64,000 nucleotides of DNA from Olsenella sp. oral taxon 807. Its GTDB lineage: Bacteria > Actinomycetota > Coriobacteriia > Coriobacteriales > Atopobiaceae. How positions within the stretch are numbered: position 1 is the first letter of the stretch; the number at the start of each line of letters is the position of its first letter. This document shows, piece after piece, positions 60,620 through 64,000 of the stretch. The translations under genes and the position numbers were made by a program. The notes below the pieces were generated by a model, which saw only the letters and a program-made list of their open reading frames with translations, did no database searches and was not told the DNA's origin. The stretch is taken from the NCBI RefSeq assembly GCF_001189515.2, contig NZ_CP012069.2, positions 930,001 to 994,000 on the forward strand. The letters run 5' to 3'.

Positions 60620-62635
60620 ATGAAGAAGGATGATATCTCAAAACTGATAAGTGATGCCGCCGCCACCTTGCACTCAAAAGGCAATGATGGGATGAAGAAG
60701 TACGTGGGAGTGGAGTATCCTGCGTGCGTCCTCTATTACGGAGAAAGTACGTCCTCATTTCACAACGGCATACTCGAGGCTTTACAAAGCGAATGGGGAA
60801 TTGTTGCGAGCATCATTCCCTTCTACACCATCTTAAACCCAGACTTGTCAGGTAGGCATGCACTGAAGGACATGCAAACGAGCAGTGATGCGGATGTGAA
60901 GGCATTCCAACGAACTGTCATGAACGTACAGGGTGCTAAAAACAGCAATTTCTTCAATGACTCGACTGTACTCTATACCTTTTGTGTTGTCGATACACGA
61001 GGCATGGGGCCTGAGGACTTTCATGATTGGTATGCATGCATAGAGAGCATACAGGATCTTCTCGATGGCGTGACACTCAAGACCCTGCTCATTGTGTTAT
61101 TGAACAATTCTGTGGGAGATGCCAATGCCTCATCGATTACCCAGAAGCTGGCCGAAATCTACGAGGGTGAAGAGCTTGGGCCAGCGAATGGGCACCTTTA
61201 CGAGGGTGTTCTCCTGTATGGCAACCAGAGCTGGAACAAGCAGTTTAACGGGCTATTCGATGAGCAGGTCGCTTGGGAGCATGGCGATTGGAATGTGTTG
61301 GCTGACGTGATAATGCTGACAAATTCCCAGTATGACGCTACCACACCAAATTTCAACGCTGTGTCAAGTCTGAGGCGTCTGCTGTTCTCCACCCGGGTCC
61401 ATCCGGCGGTGACTGTAGCGCTCAAACAGGTAGAGAAACCCTGTGGTGACATCGCAACTGTTTCCTTGTTGCATGTGGTGAGGCAGCTTGATGCGAGCTT
61501 TACCGCAATGAAAGGCGTGCCTCTTAATGAGCTAAGTGTTTTACAGGCACTTGGGTGCAATGAGAATGGATATTTTCAATTTACTGATTATCTTAATGAG
61601 CAAATTGATGAAATTGAGAAGAATACATTTAGAGGCTTTGAGGATGGCCTACCCCTATCAATTGAATCTGCACCGCTCACGAATACGCCTGATATGGGCA
61701 AGTTATCCTATGGGGAGGCAGATGACAAGACAAGCGGATGTCTCTCTGCTTTTGTTGAGAACAACCATCTTCGCCAGATCGATAGGGTGCTGTCGGATGG
61801 CTCCAACGGTATCGATAAGCTGATGCGGGAACGTGTGACGTCGACCCTCACCGCACCCCAGCTGCTCAGTCTCAGCAAATCGGCATGGGAACAGTATATA
61901 GAGAAGGCCTTTGTTGGGGCGCGGGCATATGATCCCAAGCGGCTTAAAGTCCACGATGCCATAGATCGTAAGTTGCGCCAAAGGGTAGCGGAGAGGGCGC
62001 ACAGATGCGTCTTGGAAATCATTAGCGAGCTCTATGATAAGGCTGGGCAGGTTGAGCGTGAATTCAATGCGCTGAAGAGTGATGTGTCGCTTGCCACGAG
62101 TAAGGTGGATCCCAATCTTGATAACTTCTATGGGAAGATAGTAAATTCCTTCTGCATATCTGGAGGGCTGCAAGAAGTGCAGCAACTTGTTTTTACCTCT
62201 GATGGTGATCGGAAGACGATGATCGAGGCTATTCGTACAAAAGGACTGAAAAATCTCTTTTCCTATGCGATCGATAGACAGAACATATTCAGTCTCGGGT
62301 TTATGGATGAACTTACGCTGCGTATGGCAGACGGTAAGGCCCAGGCTGCTGCGCAAACTGTCATCGGGGCTGATCTTGTTAAGAACATCTCTGGTCAAGT
62401 CGCCTACCGCTCAATATTTCCACTTTCTAGCCAGCAGGTCGAAGCCTATCTCCTGCACGTTGACACTAACGCGGTGGGCATTGATCGGGCCAGCTCATCT
62501 GGCAAGCTTTACTCGTATTTGAATAAGCGCGCCATCCCCAACGGCACAAGTCGCGTTTTCTTGAACATCGGTCGGCGGGACAGCGCTAGCTCGCTGTGGT
62601 TCTACGCGCTGGATACCCAGCATCTTCGAGGGTAG
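60620..62635 (+). CDS. Unrecognised 671-residue protein in tubulin operon
   Basis: No family recognised. A globular N-terminal ~300 residues (YVGVEYPACVLYYGESTSSF; VVDTRGMGPEDFHDWYACIE; LIVLLNNSVGDANASSITQK) have alternating strands reminiscent of a P-loop-like fold but no Walker A. The rest is helical (YIEKAFVGARAYDPKRLKVH; LEIISELYDKAGQVEREFNA). Lower GC, with many NNT/NNA codons, than the genes before 46 kb. The close position to the tubulin gene suggests a filament-binding or effector subunit. Confidence 0.65.
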   Translation: MKKDDISKLISDAAATLHSKGNDGMKKYVGVEYPACVLYYGESTSSFHNGILEALQSEWGIVASIIPFYTILNPDLSGRHALKDMQTSSDADVKAFQRTVMNVQGAKNSNFFNDSTVLYTFCVVDTRGMGPEDFHDWYACIESIQDLLDGVTLKTLLIVLLNNSVGDANASSITQKLAEIYEGEELGPANGHLYEGVLLYGNQSWNKQFNGLFDEQVAWEHGDWNVLADVIMLTNSQYDATTPNFNAVSSLRRLLFSTRVHPAVTVALKQVEKPCGDIATVSLLHVVRQLDASFTAMKGVPLNELSVLQALGCNENGYFQFTDYLNEQIDEIEKNTFRGFEDGLPLSIESAPLTNTPDMGKLSYGEADDKTSGCLSAFVENNHLRQIDRVLSDGSNGIDKLMRERVTSTLTAPQLLSLSKSAWEQYIEKAFVGARAYDPKRLKVHDAIDRKLRQRVAERAHRCVLEIISELYDKAGQVEREFNALKSDVSLATSKVDPNLDNFYGKIVNSFCISGGLQEVQQLVFTSDGDRKTMIEAIRTKGLKNLFSYAIDRQNIFSLGFMDELTLRMADGKAQAAAQTVIGADLVKNISGQVAYRSIFPLSSQQVEAYLLHVDTNAVGIDRASSSGKLYSYLNKRAIPNGTSRVFLNIGRRDSASSLWFYALDTQHLRG

Positions 62636-62643
62636 GGAGCGCC

Positions 62644-63348
62644 ATGAAGGTTAGGATCTTACCGAGCTCAAACCAGCATTACGTGGGCAATATGCAGCAA
62701 TCCTCAGGCTCTCTTACATGGGACTCCGCTGGCATTGACTGGACTTTGATGGTGCGCGGTGCCTATGGTGAACCCATAAACATCGATGACGCTATCGTGA
62801 GGCAGTTGCAAATCCGGGGTGCCAGTCTTGTAAATGGTCCTGATGGACCCGTCAAATTGTCTGACGGGCGCAGCATCGTCCTGCTACGCTTCAACCCTAT
62901 GATGGGCGGTATTAATGCCTACAGCTATTCAAATTCCCATGCGCACTATGCCATCTTTGGCTGTGTCTATGAGAGTGAAAGTGACATGCTGACTGTCTAC
63001 GAGCCCGATTCTTTTGCAGTCACTCAGTGTGACGTGCCCGGTACGGTGAAAGTGTGTATCAAGAAGCAATGGGAAAGACAGCGGCATTGGCTCCCCTTTT
63101 GCAGCAAAGACGTCTTCCTTGGTTATAGCGTAAGCATCGAGTATGACGGCAAGCTATCTGATGGTGAGGATTGGGGTCTGCAGTACGAGTTTTCTCCCAT
63201 TGGCTCGTCTGGTAAGTCATTTTGCTACCCCATCGTGTCAAAAATGGTAGGGGCGAAGCTCTTGGTCCGTGCCTCGCCAGGGCAGGAGCCTCCCAAGATA
63301 AAGAGCAGCAAGAAAGGCTATGTGGTCGAAGTAACTGCTGACTTATAG
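62644..63348 (+). CDS. Unrecognised beta-rich protein in tubulin operon
   Basis: A 234-residue protein, predicted mostly beta (WTLMVRGAYGEPINIDDAIV; YAIFGCVYESESDMLTVYEP; LGYSVSIEYDGKLSDGEDWG), without signal peptide or membrane segment. ATG 62644 lies 8 bases after the preceding stop, so it is co-translated. No known domain; possibly an adaptor between the large protein and the GTPase that follows. Confidence 0.65.
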   Translation: MKVRILPSSNQHYVGNMQQSSGSLTWDSAGIDWTLMVRGAYGEPINIDDAIVRQLQIRGASLVNGPDGPVKLSDGRSIVLLRFNPMMGGINAYSYSNSHAHYAIFGCVYESESDMLTVYEPDSFAVTQCDVPGTVKVCIKKQWERQRHWLPFCSKDVFLGYSVSIEYDGKLSDGEDWGLQYEFSPIGSSGKSFCYPIVSKMVGAKLLVRASPGQEPPKIKSSKKGYVVEVTADL

Positions 63349-63391
63349 GCATAGGCTGCCAGTCGGCGTAAGTGGGTCGAAGGGGATCGCT

Positions 63392-64000
63392 ATGGGAGAC
63401 AAGGATGCAGGCAAAAATATTACCTGCCCATTTTGCTTCAAGACGTTCAAGGATTGGCAAGTCCACTTTCGTATGGAGGTACGAGAGGATAACCCGCTCT
63501 TTGAGCCTCAGAAGGACCAGAAATATGAGGACTTTTGGAGCGAGTATGGAGGAACAACCGAGTATGGGGAGTCTGATGAGGTGCCTCCGTACTTTCACCG
63601 TGTGTATGATCCTTGTGACCCCGGCCATAAGAATGCGTTCATCAAGGAGGATCCTCAGGCTGATCCCCCGCGCACCGTACTTGTACGTGATGTGGACGGC
63701 ATGGTGATTGGGGCGCGAGATAGCTTTGGTAAAGTGACCAGGGAGCGGGTCTGTCCTCACTGTCATAACTTACTACCGGGGGCTTACGGGCGCAAACCCG
63801 TCAAATTCATATCGTTCATTGGCATAACGGGCGCAGGGAAGACAGTGTACCTTTCGCAACTATGCAGGTTCATGCCAGCTCAGTTAGGAGCCTACGGCGT
63901 CTCGGTGATGCCAACAAGTCAATACGCAAATGATTATATGAATAAAAACAAGGTCGTGATGGGGGAAAAGTTACCGGATAGTACTAACCCCAAGCGACTG
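63392..64000 (+). CDS. Zinc-ribbon P-loop GTPase, N-terminal part (cut)
   Basis: The frame from ATG 63392 (GAAGGGG upstream) is open to the window end, 203 codons. CPFC at 12-15 and CPHCHNLLP at 121-129 form a split zinc ribbon, followed at once by a P-loop GITGAGKTVYLSQL (~144-157). This layout (split ribbon then GKT/S-Y-x-x-x-L) matches TRAFAC-clade 'double-GTPase' proteins of predicted bacterial conflict systems as I remember them. The G3/G4 motifs lie outside the window, so the assignment is provisional. Confidence 0.65.
   Translation, partial: MGDKDAGKNITCPFCFKTFKDWQVHFRMEVREDNPLFEPQKDQKYEDFWSEYGGTTEYGESDEVPPYFHRVYDPCDPGHKNAFIKEDPQADPPRTVLVRDVDGMVIGARDSFGKVTRERVCPHCHNLLPGAYGRKPVKFISFIGITGAGKTVYLSQLCRFMPAQLGAYGVSVMPTSQYANDYMNKNKVVMGEKLPDSTNPKRL

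Overview
This window is high-GC bacterial chromosome with strong Shine-Dalgarno sites and frequent GTG/TTG starts. The order adk-map-infA-rpmJ-rpsM-rpsK-rpsD-rpoA-rplQ, followed by a fused ECF ATPase, EcfT and TruA, together with a one-domain AICAR transformylase beside a PurO-type cyclohydrolase and NfnAB, fits Actinomycetota, most likely Coriobacteriia (Olsenella/Atopobium-like). The taxon is inferred from gene content and order only.

Layout. 1-8.4 kb is the end of the ribosomal-protein/RNA-polymerase operon plus a general ECF transporter module and truA, with a truncated acetyltransferase before truA. 8.7-11.9 kb holds a family 2 glycosyltransferase, pyrE and a membrane-anchored C39-like peptidase. 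11.9-13.8 kb is a gene-poor repeat locus ('locus A') of palindromes, a 101-bp structured element and a transposase remnant. 13.8-24.5 kb (mostly minus strand) holds NfnB/NfnA, pth, two unrelated ATPases, the C-terminal relic of a third, a DEDDh exonuclease, rarA and an intact IS1634-like element. 24.7-31.8 kb is a minus-strand operon with a TetR regulator, two ABC half-exporters and a complete second ECF transporter (ATPase, T, S), with a readable promoter/operator and a terminator. 32-41.6 kb is accessory: a methyltransferase, prfC, XRE and MerR regulators, a CPBP protease, a tandemly decayed Rpn nuclease locus, and the split purine pair (AICARFT + PurO). 42.2-42.8 kb is a second repeat locus ('locus B') with different repeats but the same 101-bp element in opposite orientation. 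43-46.5 kb is argJ-argB-argD behind a likely ARG box.

46.7-64 kb is the most unusual part. Operon 1 (46.7-51.9 kb) encodes a coiled-coil membrane protein, a zinc-ribbon protein with an internally repeated acidic linker, a small helical protein, a Ycf46-like AAA+ ATPase and a further unknown protein. After a decayed stretch containing a frameshifted acyl carrier protein gene, a second cluster (53.1 kb to the window edge) encodes a LytTR regulator, a multi-pass membrane protein, a secreted/anchored von Willebrand A protein, a 1151-residue tubulin/FtsZ-superfamily protein, two unrecognised proteins and the start of a zinc-ribbon P-loop GTPase. Close spacing suggests the last five are co-transcribed. 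A polymerising tubulin-like GTPase, a vWA metal-binding surface protein and a second GTPase in one operon resemble a multi-component NTP-driven system, possibly a conflict/defence or envelope-associated machine. That function is inference. No tRNA, rRNA or CRISPR array was found.
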